Shown in pieces: positions 9,351-16,844 of a stretch of 64,000 bases of DNA (position 1 is the stretch's first letter; each line of letters opens with the position of its first letter). This DNA comes from CAZKEW01 sp964558915. Its GTDB lineage: Bacteria > Acidobacteriota > Aminicenantia > Aminicenantales > UBA8522. The DNA is taken from contig CAZLFV010000001.1 in NCBI GenBank assembly GCA_964558915.1, positions 62,001 through 126,000 of the forward strand. The letters run 5' to 3'. The notes beneath the pieces are model-generated. The model saw only the letters and a list, made by a program, of their open reading frames with translations, ran no database searches and was not told the origin of the DNA. Made by a program: the position numbers and the translations under genes.

Positions 9351-10436
9351 TTATCTGTGCAAGAAGCTCCGCTCGCTATCTGTTTCGCCCGGTTTTCGGG
9401 TGATGATCATGGCCAGGTTGAGAGCGTCGGCGCGGTCGATGATTTCCTGATCCCGGATAGAGCCCAGAGGATAGATGATAGCTGTGATGCCGTTTTGAGC
9501 AGCCAACTCGACGACATCGGGAAAAGGCATAAACGCATCCGAAGCCATCACGCAGCCTTCTGGACCGTAACCGCGCCTGGAATAGCGGATTGCGCATTCA
9601 GCGGCGTCAATCCGGCTCCGCTGGCCGGAACCTATTCCGTGGACCTTGTCTCTCGTGCCGATCACAACCGCGTTCGACCTGGTAAAACAGGCGATGATCC
9701 AGTTGAAGATGGCTGCCTGAATCTCCTCGGCCGTGGGCTTTCGTTGAGAGATAACATCGATGTCTTGGGGGCTTCGGATCCTGGAGTCGAACCGTTTCTG
9801 AATGAGAATCCCGCCGGCTACCCTCTTAAATTCCAGGCCGCTATCCACCGCGCCTTCTCCGACAGCGCTTCCCATCTGAACGACGCGAAGGGTTTTTCTC
9901 GAGGCCAGAATACCTAGGGCTTCGGGGGCATATTCCGGAGCATAGACGACTTCGATATTTCTCTGGCTTTCTACCAGAAGTCTGGCCAGCGGCTCTGTAA
10001 TCTTATAGTTGAATACATCGACACTCCCGAAATTCGAGAGAGCATCGCATCTCCAGGCCTTCTCAAATGTCTCTTCGGCCGCATCTCCGATGGCCACACC
10101 GCTTGGCATTTCATGTTTAATCAGCGCACAAATATGCTTTCTCGGGTAGATCTCTGTCAGCTTATTGGTGAGCCTTTGGCCCAGGTCCATATCTCCCACG
10201 TTGATATAGCTCAGACCCTTTGTACCTTCCTGGAGGATTTCCAGGGTGGCCATGTTTGGGCCGGCCGCTCCGGCCTCAACATAGAATGCCGCCGGATAAC
10301 CTGGGTTTTCTCCATAGCGCATGGAGATTTTTTTTCGGAATTCGTGGCCGGCAAATTGAAGAACCTCCGGGAAATCCTCCTTAATTTTGGTTGAGTATTG
10401 AAGGCGTGAGGATTTGTCGGTCTTGTCCATGCTCAT
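9351..10436 (-). CDS. purH: AICAR formyltransferase (PurH transformylase domain alone)
   Basis: Transfers a formyl group to AICAR in the penultimate step of IMP synthesis. Only the transformylase half of bifunctional PurH is present (361 residues). Visible motifs are RYGENPG near residue 39, the catalytic Lys-His in IKHEMPSGVAIG, and SNAVVIG followed by GIGSGQRSRIDAA. The usual N-terminal MGS-like IMP cyclohydrolase domain is absent; that activity is supplied by the upstream PurO-type gene, with which it overlaps by 4 bases. The usual residues around the substrate-binding S/TKSN block read CFTRSN, slightly divergent. Confidence 0.9.
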   Translation of the reverse strand: MSMDKTDKSSRLQYSTKIKEDFPEVLQFAGHEFRKKISMRYGENPGYPAAFYVEAGAAGPNMATLEILQEGTKGLSYINVGDMDLGQRLTNKLTEIYPRKHICALIKHEMPSGVAIGDAAEETFEKAWRCDALSNFGSVDVFNYKITEPLARLLVESQRNIEVVYAPEYAPEALGILASRKTLRVVQMGSAVGEGAVDSGLEFKRVAGGILIQKRFDSRIRSPQDIDVISQRKPTAEEIQAAIFNWIIACFTRSNAVVIGTRDKVHGIGSGQRSRIDAAECAIRYSRRGYGPEGCVMASDAFMPFPDVVELAAQNGITAIIYPLGSIRDQEIIDRADALNLAMIITRKPGETDSERSFLHR

Positions 10437-11167
10437 TTCCTTTTCTTTTTATTGATGATGTGCAGCTCGTATTTTTGAAGCTGAGAAATTTCTGCGTAAA
10501 CGCAGGCGACCGCAACCCGGTAGTCTTTCTCGGGATTCCGGGGTTTGAGAGCGGCATAAACAGCTTCCGCCAGGGCCGCCGCAGTTTTTTCTTTGATTTC
10601 AACAGGGAGTGGGCTGCCCACGAAAGACGGAAGCGGATCCACTTCCTTGCCGCTGTAGGTGGTGATCAACCTGCCTTTGCCCGGTTCGAGAGCCCAGGCA
10701 AAAAATGATCTGTCCGCCGAGCCGGTTTTACCTTTTCTGATAATGCTCAGGCAGGCCTTTCCGCCGGGAAGGATGCAGCCGCTGATGCGCGGAGTGAAAT
10801 GGGGAGAATCTGGCTCGTAGGCCCACTGGCCGAGGCTGTTTTCAAGGACTTTCTTAGGATCATCCTTGTCCAGAATCTGGTTCAAAATAACGTCGGTTTG
10901 TCGGCCATTGCTGACAGCGATGCCCCGGCCGAAGGCGATGGCGCTATACACGAGAAGGTCGAGATTTCCCTGTTTGAGCACATCCTCGTCTGTCGGCATT
11001 ACCCAGACGGCATTTCCCCTGACTGTGAGCTCTCTGGCCTGGCTCGAGGGCGACCTTCCTGTGATGGCATAGACGACGACGCCTTTTTCCGCGTCAGAAC
11101 TCAGGCCGATTATGATGATCCGACCAGGATAGGCCGTCGCGGTGAGCTTGGCGAGATGGCTAGTCAC
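10433..11167 (-). CDS. IMP cyclohydrolase, archaeal PurO type
   Basis: Closes the purine ring, FAICAR to IMP. This 244-residue protein resembles the PurO family first known from methanogens: the N-terminus reads YPGRIIIIGL, then VYAITGRSPSSQAR, consistent with the NTN-hydrolase-like fold. GTG start at 11167, with GAGG 7 bases upstream inside a hairpin (see separate entry). It heads a ten-gene operon and overlaps the transformylase gene by 4 bases, so the two together replace bifunctional PurH. Assignment rests on motif resemblance plus neighbour; fairly confident. Confidence 0.83.
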   Translation of the reverse strand: MTSHLAKLTATAYPGRIIIIGLSSDAEKGVVVYAITGRSPSSQARELTVRGNAVWVMPTDEDVLKQGNLDLLVYSAIAFGRGIAVSNGRQTDVILNQILDKDDPKKVLENSLGQWAYEPDSPHFTPRISGCILPGGKACLSIIRKGKTGSADRSFFAWALEPGKGRLITTYSGKEVDPLPSFVGSPLPVEIKEKTAAALAEAVYAALKPRNPEKDYRVAVACVYAEISQLQKYELHIINKKKRK

Positions 11168-11171
11168 GATG

Positions 11172-11191
11172 AAGCCTCATTTTCGAGGCTT
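11172..11191 (-). promoter_or_regulatory. Hairpin sequestering the purO ribosome-binding site
   Basis: On the minus strand AAGCCTC, a six-base loop GAAAAT and GAGGCTT form a perfect 7-bp hairpin. The GAGG that would serve as Shine-Dalgarno for the GTG at 11167 lies in the 3' arm. Folding would therefore mask the ribosome-binding site of the first gene of the operon. A regulatory role is inferred; it could be a thermosensor-like or protein-controlled switch, or chance. Confidence 0.45.
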
Positions 11192-11255
11192 ATAGATAAC
11201 ACAGCACGCCTGCGAAGTCAAAAGATGAGCAACACCTGCTCGGGCCTAGCTCAGC

Positions 11256-11284
11256 TTGCCCGGAAGCGCCGATTAGGTTATAAT
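11256..11284 (+). promoter_or_regulatory. Sigma-70-type promoter for the LOG-family gene
   Basis: TTGCCC at 11256-11261, a 17-base spacer, then a perfect TATAAT at 11279-11284. The start codon at 11318 follows with AGGAG at good distance, so this transcript would have a normal leader of roughly 27 bases. Confidence 0.65.
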
Positions 11285-11317
11285 AGATGGTTGCTTAACC
11301 CGAGAGGAGAGACACTG

Positions 11318-12058
11318 ATGAAGGAAGTTTATCAACCGGAAATCGCCTATGAAAACTCTGAGTTCTTGGATTCTCCGGAAGCCCGCTCGATCAGAGTCCT
11401 AAGTGAGATCCTCGAGCCGATGGTCAGGCTGGCAAAGTACCGGGTCCATACGACAGTACTTTTTCTTGGCTCCAGTCGGCTTAATCTTGAAGATGAATCA
11501 TCCCCAGTGTTGAAATACTATTGGGAGGCAGAGGAATTAGCGTACTTGCTGGCCTCCTGGGCGATCAAACTCAAGCCCAAAGGAAAAAATTTTGTTATCT
11601 GCACCGGGGGTGGGCCGGGAATCATGGAGGCTGCCAATAGAGGCGCGGCCCGGGCCGGCGGGAAATCGATCGGGATGAATATCGCTCTTCCCCAAGAGCA
11701 GTTGCCCAATCGCTATGTTTCAGAGGAATTTTCATTTCTTTTCCACTACTTTTTTACTCGGAAGTTCTGGCTGGTTAACAAGGCCAGGGCTGTGGTGGCG
11801 TTCCCGGGAGGTTTTGGAACCATGGATGAGCTGTTTGAGACGCTGACTCTTATTCAGACGGGAAAAATTGCCAGAAGGGACATTGCGGTCGTTCTTTACG
11901 GAAAAGAATATTGGCGCAAGGTCGTCAATTTCGAGGCCATGGTGAAGTCCGGGACAATCGCGCCTGAAGACCTGGAATTGTTCACCCTTTGCTCCACACC
12001 GAAACAAGCGTTCGCCTTCCTTAAAAAAAGGCTGAAAGAATCGTTAAAGGCCAGTTAG
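11318..12058 (+). CDS. LOG-family protein (TIGR00730-like, nucleotide phosphoribohydrolase)
   Basis: A 246-residue Rossmann-like protein with the two LOG motifs: CTGGGPGIMEAANRGA and PGGFGTMDELFE. Members hydrolyse nucleoside monophosphates to base and ribose-5-phosphate and were once annotated as lysine decarboxylases. The open frame extends far upstream, but ATG 11318 has AGGAG upstream and a perfect -10 box lies just before it. Its stop overlaps the convergent VanZ gene by 4 bases. The role here is unknown; purine salvage is possible given the divergent purine genes. Confidence 0.85.
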   Translation: MKEVYQPEIAYENSEFLDSPEARSIRVLSEILEPMVRLAKYRVHTTVLFLGSSRLNLEDESSPVLKYYWEAEELAYLLASWAIKLKPKGKNFVICTGGGPGIMEAANRGAARAGGKSIGMNIALPQEQLPNRYVSEEFSFLFHYFFTRKFWLVNKARAVVAFPGGFGTMDELFETLTLIQTGKIARRDIAVVLYGKEYWRKVVNFEAMVKSGTIAPEDLELFTLCSTPKQAFAFLKKRLKESLKAS

Positions 12059-12429
12059 GGCTTGAAGGCCCCTTTTCTTATTTTCCCGAGATACCAATAA
12101 AGAAAGATTCCGCCGGCAACGCCCACGGCATCGGCCAGGGCGTCCAGGGCATCGAGATGCCTTCGCGGGACATAATACTGGTGGAATTCATCCAGGATTC
12201 CGAGCCCCAGGCCGACAAAGAACGTCACCAAGATCTTCATCATCAAGGAGGCCCTCAGAACATTGAAAAAACCCAGTGAGAGTAGCATCGCCATGATTCC
12301 GAATTCGATCATATGGATAATCTTATCAAAATGAAAAACGCGCATACGGATCCCAAGGTCTGAGGATGAGAGGCTGAAAATCAGGAAATAAAACAAAATA
12401 GCCGGTAGAAAATAGAGCAATTTTTTCAT
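12055..12429 (-). CDS. VanZ-like membrane protein
   Basis: A 124-residue protein with about four hydrophobic segments. The VanZ family signature is visible as FDKIIHMIEFG near residue 35 and DEFHQYYVPRRHLDALDALAD near 80, which carries the conserved His/Asp set. Some members confer teicoplanin resistance, but most are of unknown function and the family should not be read as a resistance gene. Stop-to-stop overlap with the LOG-family gene. Confidence 0.8.
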   Translation of the reverse strand: MKKLLYFLPAILFYFLIFSLSSSDLGIRMRVFHFDKIIHMIEFGIMAMLLSLGFFNVLRASLMMKILVTFFVGLGLGILDEFHQYYVPRRHLDALDALADAVGVAGGIFLYWYLGKIRKGAFKP

Positions 12430-12556
12430 GATGTTCTAAAGGGAAGCGCTTATTCTAAGGTAAAACTGTTCCAGAATCCAGGAATATATTTAATCCTGAA
12501 ATTGGCGATATAAATACCCGACGGGTCCTGTCACGGTTCACCCCCAGATTCCCTAT

Positions 12557-12586
12557 TTGCCTTAGGCCGGAGAATCTTGGCATAAT
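12557..12586 (+). promoter_or_regulatory. Promoter placing rlpA on a leaderless transcript
   Basis: TTGCCT at 12557-12562, an 18-base spacer and CATAAT at 12581-12586. The ATG at 12595 begins only 8 bases after the -10 box and no Shine-Dalgarno precedes it, so transcription should start at or next to the start codon. Confidence 0.55.
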
Positions 12587-12594
12587 GAGACTCA

Positions 12595-13230
12595 ATGATG
12601 AGATGCATTAGAATTCTTTTTGTCGTCTTCTTGGGGGCGCTGATCGTCGGATGCCGCGCCCGCCAGCGTTATTCTCCTGAAGCCGGAGGGGATGTCCAGA
12701 CGGGCCTGGCTTCCTGGTATGGGCCGGAATTTCACGGCAAGAGTACTTCGAGCAAGGAAGTCTATGACATGAACGACCTGACCGCCGCCCATAATACGCT
12801 TCCACTCGGAACATTCGTGGTCGTGACGAACCTAACGAACGGCAGGTCTGTGGCCGTCCGGATTAACGACCGTGGTCCTTTTACAAAAAACAGAGTGATC
12901 GACCTCTCCTATGCGGCGGCCAAGGCGCTGGATATGATCGGGCCGGGCACTGCCCCTGTCCGGATCGAAGTCCTGAGGGATATTTCACCCCCCGCGTCTT
13001 CACTGACCTTCTCTGTACAGGTGGGGGCCTTTATCTCAAAGGAAAATGCTGTCCGGTTGAACCGAGAGCTGGAGAAAAATTTTGCTGGCGTTTATATCAC
13101 GACCTTCAGGACAACGCAGCAAATCTATTATCGCGTCCGTATTAAGGCGAAAACGAGACAGGCGGCTGAAGCGATTGCAGGCAGTCTCTTAGAAAAAGGT
13201 TATACGGGCATCATTTTCGAAGGACGATAA
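12595..13230 (+). CDS. rlpA: RlpA-like lipoprotein with SPOR domain
   Basis: A 211-residue lipoprotein. The N-terminal hydrophobic stretch ends in a lipobox-like IVGC (Cys about residue 20). Next comes the double-psi beta-barrel RlpA domain: GLASWYGPEFHGKSTSS, then LPLGTFVVVTNL and RINDRGPF. The C-terminal 75 residues have the SPOR pattern (FSVQVGAF). Family members cleave denuded peptidoglycan or bind it at the division septum. The visible Asp/His-type residues of the active barrel (D in NDRGPF) are kept. Confidence 0.88.
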   Translation: MMRCIRILFVVFLGALIVGCRARQRYSPEAGGDVQTGLASWYGPEFHGKSTSSKEVYDMNDLTAAHNTLPLGTFVVVTNLTNGRSVAVRINDRGPFTKNRVIDLSYAAAKALDMIGPGTAPVRIEVLRDISPPASSLTFSVQVGAFISKENAVRLNRELEKNFAGVYITTFRTTQQIYYRVRIKAKTRQAAEAIAGSLLEKGYTGIIFEGR

Positions 13231-13234
13231 CGCC

Positions 13235-14293
13235 CTATTTTATCTCTTTGAAAAGGTAAGCGGACTCCCTCAAGTTATTTGCTTTGCCATCATGGACGGC
13301 ATACTGGCCGCCGCTCCACATTCGGGCTGAACCGAACTCTCCCTTTTTATTGAGGGCAAAGAAATTCAACTCAAAATCGGGACGCCCCTCCTTGTTAAGG
13401 AGGCGCGGCTGAAGTTTGGTTGTCCGGGCGATTCTTTCTAAGGTTTTAAGGCAAGCTTCTTCAGGAGAAAACCCCTGAGCCATGAATGCGACAACCTGAT
13501 AGGAGCCACAGTTGAGGATGTTGGCCTCTCCTCTTCCAGTGGAGCCGGCCGCGCCGACCTCATTATCGACATAAAGGCCGGCGCCAATAATTGGCGAATC
13601 GCCCACGCGGCCGGGCAGCTTATAGGACAGGCCGCTTGTCGTAGTCACTCCCGCCAGGCTGCCTTTATCGTCGAGGGCGATGCAAGCGATCGTTCCATAT
13701 GAGGAAAGATAGGGCTTGAGTTCCGAGGTCAATTTCTCGGATTTGGGAGGGAGCCAATTGTCTTTGTCTGAGAGCGTCTCCTTCCAGCGGAGCCAGGCCT
13801 CGCGGGCCTTGTCAGTGAGGAGGTTCTCTTCTTTGAATCCATGGGCCAGGGCGAATTTTAAAGCCCCATCGCCAACGAGCAGGCAATGATCGGTCCTTTT
13901 CATGACAAGCCTGGCCACCTGCGACGGTGTTTTGATGTTTCTCAGAGCGGCCACGGCGCCTGAACTGTGCGTCGGGCCGTGCATTACAGAAGCGTCGAGC
14001 TCGACCACACCTTCTTCGTTGGGGAGGCCTCCGTATCCGACCGAAGTCTCGTTGGGGTCTTCTTCAACGATAGTAACCCCGGCAATGACGGCGTCCAGAG
14101 GATCATAGCCTAGTCGCAACAAGTCCATGGCTTTTTCCGTAGCCCTGATCCCGTTCCCGCTGGCGACCACCCGCATCCCGGCCGGGCCGGAGCTCTGGCC
14201 TTTGGCGAAAGGGCTTTGGCTGGCCGTGAGCAGCGAAGTCGCTGCCATGCCCATTCCTGTTTTGAGAAAATGCCTTCGCGTAAGTCTCGACAT
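13235..14293 (-). CDS. Tat-exported N4-(beta-N-acetylglucosaminyl)-L-asparaginase-like hydrolase
   Basis: An NTN-hydrolase of the type-2 asparaginase/glycosylasparaginase family, 352 residues. It would mature by autocleavage before T201 in SSYGTIACIALD, making Thr the N-terminal nucleophile; GRVGDSPIIGAGLYVD is the conserved substrate-side block. The N-terminus is a clear twin-arginine signal (TRRHFLKTGMGMAATSLL), so it acts outside the cytoplasm. GGAGG precedes the ATG. It may remove N-linked glycan-Asn or isoaspartyl residues from scavenged glycopeptides; the exact substrate is not decided by the sequence. Confidence 0.87.
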   Translation of the reverse strand: MSRLTRRHFLKTGMGMAATSLLTASQSPFAKGQSSGPAGMRVVASGNGIRATEKAMDLLRLGYDPLDAVIAGVTIVEEDPNETSVGYGGLPNEEGVVELDASVMHGPTHSSGAVAALRNIKTPSQVARLVMKRTDHCLLVGDGALKFALAHGFKEENLLTDKAREAWLRWKETLSDKDNWLPPKSEKLTSELKPYLSSYGTIACIALDDKGSLAGVTTTSGLSYKLPGRVGDSPIIGAGLYVDNEVGAAGSTGRGEANILNCGSYQVVAFMAQGFSPEEACLKTLERIARTTKLQPRLLNKEGRPDFELNFFALNKKGEFGSARMWSGGQYAVHDGKANNLRESAYLFKEIK

Positions 14294-14378
14294 CTCTCGC
14301 CTCCAATCTGGATTAAGGAAGAGTCTACATTACTCAACTTGAACGAGAGATGCAATATGCTTCCATCATCCTGGAGGT

Positions 14379-14407
14379 TTGACAACGGGTCGGCTTTGGA
14401 TTAATAA
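14379..14407 (+). promoter_or_regulatory. Promoter for the MFS gene, leaderless arrangement
   Basis: Perfect TTGACA at 14379-14384, a 17-base spacer, then TAATAA at 14402-14407. The GTG start at 14417 lies 9 bases after the -10 box with no Shine-Dalgarno, so the mRNA likely begins at the GTG. Confidence 0.5.
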
Positions 14408-14416
14408 GTACTGTCC

Positions 14417-15589
14417 GTGAGTTTCCAAAAACGCGTGCTCGTTTCTGCTTCTCTTTTTCATGCCCTCAATGATTCGGCCACTGTGGCCGTGCCGATGATT
14501 TTTCCTCTTCTTTATAACCAGCGTTTTATCATCCACGACTACACTCAAATCGGTGTCCTTTCAAACTTCGGGCTTCTCACGACTTTCCTTTTCCAATTCC
14601 TCGTTGTTCATGCCTGTCACCGTTTTGATTACAGGTCCATGCTAGCTCTCAGCTTTCTAGGCATATCCCTGACTCTGGTGCTGATTCCCTTTTCATCAAG
14701 CTTCGCTTCGCTTTTCTTGATTTACCTTCTCTTCCGCGTTTTTGACAGTTTCTATCACACCATTGGTCTGGCCTGGGTTTCGCGGACGCATCCGAGCCGC
14801 GGGATCGATTTTGCCATGGGGATTCAAAGCGGGTCGGGAAACATGGGCGTTTTTCTGGCGTTCGTCTCTGTGGGATTCCTGGCCCAGAAATTCAACTGGC
14901 GACTTTCGCTGTTCTTTTGGGCCGGCGTCTGCTTGCTCACAGGCATGATGAGCTTTTTTTTGGTCAGGAAAATGTCCTTTCGGACGGATGACCTCGAGGC
15001 GTTGGACTTGTCGTCATGGGTTCAAACCGTGAAGAAAATTCAAAGGTATGTGATCGGATTCCTATTCGGAGGAGCCTCGTGGAGCGTGACGGTCTATTTT
15101 GCCCCCTCGCTCCTGAATCATAAGTTCGGGATTCCCATGGGAAAGACGGGACTTTATCTGGCCTTATGGATAGGAATAGGAACCGTGGTTACATATTGTT
15201 TTGGCCCTTTGAGCCGAATTTATGGCCGTTCAAAGATCTATAAGGCAGGATTTCTGGGCGCCTCTCTGTCGCTTTTTTTGCTGGGAGCGGCAAGTAAGCC
15301 TTTTTGGGCGGTCCTGGGCCTGATCCTCTTCGGGACCTTTCTCTTTACGCTTTATCCCGCCTTGCAGTCCTATGTGGGCAACTCCGTGCCTTCGAAGAAC
15401 CAACCCCAGGCGTTTAGCCTGGTCTCCAATCTTCAGATGATATCGGGGGCAATTATTTCTCTTTTAGCCGGGATTCTCTCGGACAGGTTCGGCATCGCCT
15501 CCCCTTTTGTGGTCCTGGGAGTCCTGGGGATGGCGGTCTCATTTCTTTGTATCGTTTCTCTTATTAAGACAAATTCTTTGGGAGCCTAA
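14417..15589 (+). CDS. Major facilitator superfamily transporter
   Basis: A 390-residue protein with about twelve hydrophobic segments and an MFS layout, most like the fosmidomycin-resistance/Fsr group (HALNDS near residue 13). No substrate can be read from the sequence. GTG start at 14417 fits the promoter position; no ribosome-binding site is visible. Divergent from the asparaginase-family gene and followed by a 245-base gap. It may import or export a small metabolite; the fosmidomycin label should not be taken as function. Confidence 0.82.
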   Translation: MSFQKRVLVSASLFHALNDSATVAVPMIFPLLYNQRFIIHDYTQIGVLSNFGLLTTFLFQFLVVHACHRFDYRSMLALSFLGISLTLVLIPFSSSFASLFLIYLLFRVFDSFYHTIGLAWVSRTHPSRGIDFAMGIQSGSGNMGVFLAFVSVGFLAQKFNWRLSLFFWAGVCLLTGMMSFFLVRKMSFRTDDLEALDLSSWVQTVKKIQRYVIGFLFGGASWSVTVYFAPSLLNHKFGIPMGKTGLYLALWIGIGTVVTYCFGPLSRIYGRSKIYKAGFLGASLSLFLLGAASKPFWAVLGLILFGTFLFTLYPALQSYVGNSVPSKNQPQAFSLVSNLQMISGAIISLLAGILSDRFGIASPFVVLGVLGMAVSFLCIVSLIKTNSLGA

Positions 15590-15642
15590 AAAAACGCAGG
15601 TCCTGTTTTTTCCCTTGCTGACAAAGTTGACCTGAGGGGCAC

Positions 15643-15658
15643 GGGAATTTTAATTCCC
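15643..15658. repeat. Short perfect inverted repeat in the 245-base gap
   Basis: GGGAATT and AATTCCC separated by two bases form a hairpin or dyad 54 bases after the MFS stop. There is no T-run after it on the plus strand, so it is not a convincing terminator. The rest of 15590-15834 shows only the promoter candidate listed next. Confidence 0.4.
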
Positions 15659-15782
15659 CTGGCTCTCGTGTTGTCACCGTTGAGGTTGGGGAGAACGCTC
15701 CCGCCGGCGGGAAATTTCTGCTCTTAAAACAGCATTTCAGAGGTCAAGAAGTTAAGTTCATTCTGGCGACGTATAAACGCCG

Positions 15783-15815
15783 TCAATTGTCGCGGCGGGG
15801 CAATTGATGTAAGAT
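15783..15815 (+). promoter_or_regulatory. Candidate promoter with an embedded dyad upstream of the HPr-kinase-like gene
   Basis: TTGTCG at 15787-15792, a 17-base spacer and TAAGAT at 15810-15815. The inverted repeat TCAATTG (15783-15789) and CAATTGA (15801-15807) spans the -35 box and spacer, where a repressor could sit. Both boxes match consensus at only four of six bases. Confidence 0.35.
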
Positions 15816-15834
15816 ACAGCGCGGAGCAGCGGCT

Positions 15835-16842
15835 TTGAGCAGGATGGTCTATAAGAAGGGGCTCAAGGTTTTAAGGGCCACCATCGCTATCTCCTCTAAC
15901 CGGAAAGACATCCTCCCTTCGTTGCCCTTTCCCCTAGGGGTTCAATCGCTGTTAACAGATTTCAAAGACGTTGAAGAGATCCCGTATTCTCCTCAGGCTG
16001 ACGGCTCGATATCGATTCAGGATGTTCCAGAGGAAAGGCCGCGCTATCAGCTTTCTGGAACAAAAGTTGTCTTTAAAGGAGGGTTTGCCAAGCTCGCCCG
16101 GCGGGCTTCCGACCCGAGGTTCAGCTTTTGGGGAAACCAGGGTTTTCTCTACCGGTTCACGCTCTTCCTCCTCGAAAAAGAGCATCTGATCTATAGCCTC
16201 CATGCCTGCGCTCTTCACCAGGCCGAAAACAACAGGCTTTTCATCATCGCCGGTGGCGCCGGTAGCGGGAAAACGGTATTTCTGCTCAGCGGGCTTGAAC
16301 AGGGTTTGACCCTTTTTTCGACAGAAACCGTGCACTTCAAGAAAGAAGGGCGCAGGTTCCGCTGGTTTATGGGCTCACTCGTAGACAACGTTCGCGTCGG
16401 GACTCTCAGGCATCATTTTCCCCGCTTCCTCGACTCCCTGTCTCTCAGCTCTGAGTGTGAATGGCAGGAAAAAGTCGCTGTCGACCTCTCCCGATACCGC
16501 TCGCCGCAGGAGAGCCTTGTCGACCCCGAAATCGTCATTCTTTTTCCAAGGATCGAAGAGGGCCGCGGTGTTTTGGTCCTCGGCCCGGTCCGAGACCCGA
16601 AGAAAACGGCCAAGGCTCTATTTGATAATATCTCTTTAAAGCGGTCCGAAACCTTCCTTCTCTACGACCGGCTCCCTGTGCTCGGCCTCGACCGGCCGGA
16701 GTTGGCGAAGGCTCGGCTGGAGTCGTCCCTTGGGCTCGCTGGTCACAAAAACACGGTTTTCTGTGCGACCGTCCTGGCCGGACCGCGGCAGTGCTGGGGC
16801 GGTCTTTTGGAGCCCGACTTCCAATTTCGAATAAGGAGATAA
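15835..16842 (+). CDS. HPr-kinase-like P-loop ATPase, function unknown
   Basis: A 335-residue protein whose middle part resembles the HprK C-terminal fold: SLHACALH, then a Walker A motif GGAGSGKT near residue 140, then LTLFSTETVHF. It lacks the classic HprK signature loop and N-terminal domain, so true HPr phosphorylation is doubtful; similar proteins sit near PqqD-like and exopolysaccharide genes elsewhere. TTG start at 15835 has GGAG 8 bases upstream; ATG 15844 is the alternative. Its stop abuts the phosphosulfolactate synthase start (TAATGATG), so the two are probably coupled. Confidence 0.65.
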   Translation: MSRMVYKKGLKVLRATIAISSNRKDILPSLPFPLGVQSLLTDFKDVEEIPYSPQADGSISIQDVPEERPRYQLSGTKVVFKGGFAKLARRASDPRFSFWGNQGFLYRFTLFLLEKEHLIYSLHACALHQAENNRLFIIAGGAGSGKTVFLLSGLEQGLTLFSTETVHFKKEGRRFRWFMGSLVDNVRVGTLRHHFPRFLDSLSLSSECEWQEKVAVDLSRYRSPQESLVDPEIVILFPRIEEGRGVLVLGPVRDPKKTAKALFDNISLKRSETFLLYDRLPVLGLDRPELAKARLESSLGLAGHKNTVFCATVLAGPRQCWGGLLEPDFQFRIRR

Positions 16843-16844
16843 TG

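Noticed and set aside
10799..11317. N-terminal extension of the LOG-family frame by 173 codons
   Set aside because: It is antisense to purO and crosses a TATAAT promoter; ATG 11318 has a proper ribosome-binding site.
12055..12429. Calling VanZ-like protein a glycopeptide-resistance gene
   Set aside because: No vanA/H/X neighbours, and most VanZ-like proteins have no resistance role.
14417..15589. Naming the MFS transporter as a fosmidomycin-resistance protein
   Set aside because: Resemblance is only at the level of transporter subgroup; substrate cannot be inferred.
15590..15612. A-run, short stem and T-run after the MFS stop, looking like a bidirectional terminator
   Set aside because: The stem is only three base pairs (CAG/CTG) apart from A-T pairing, too weak to call.
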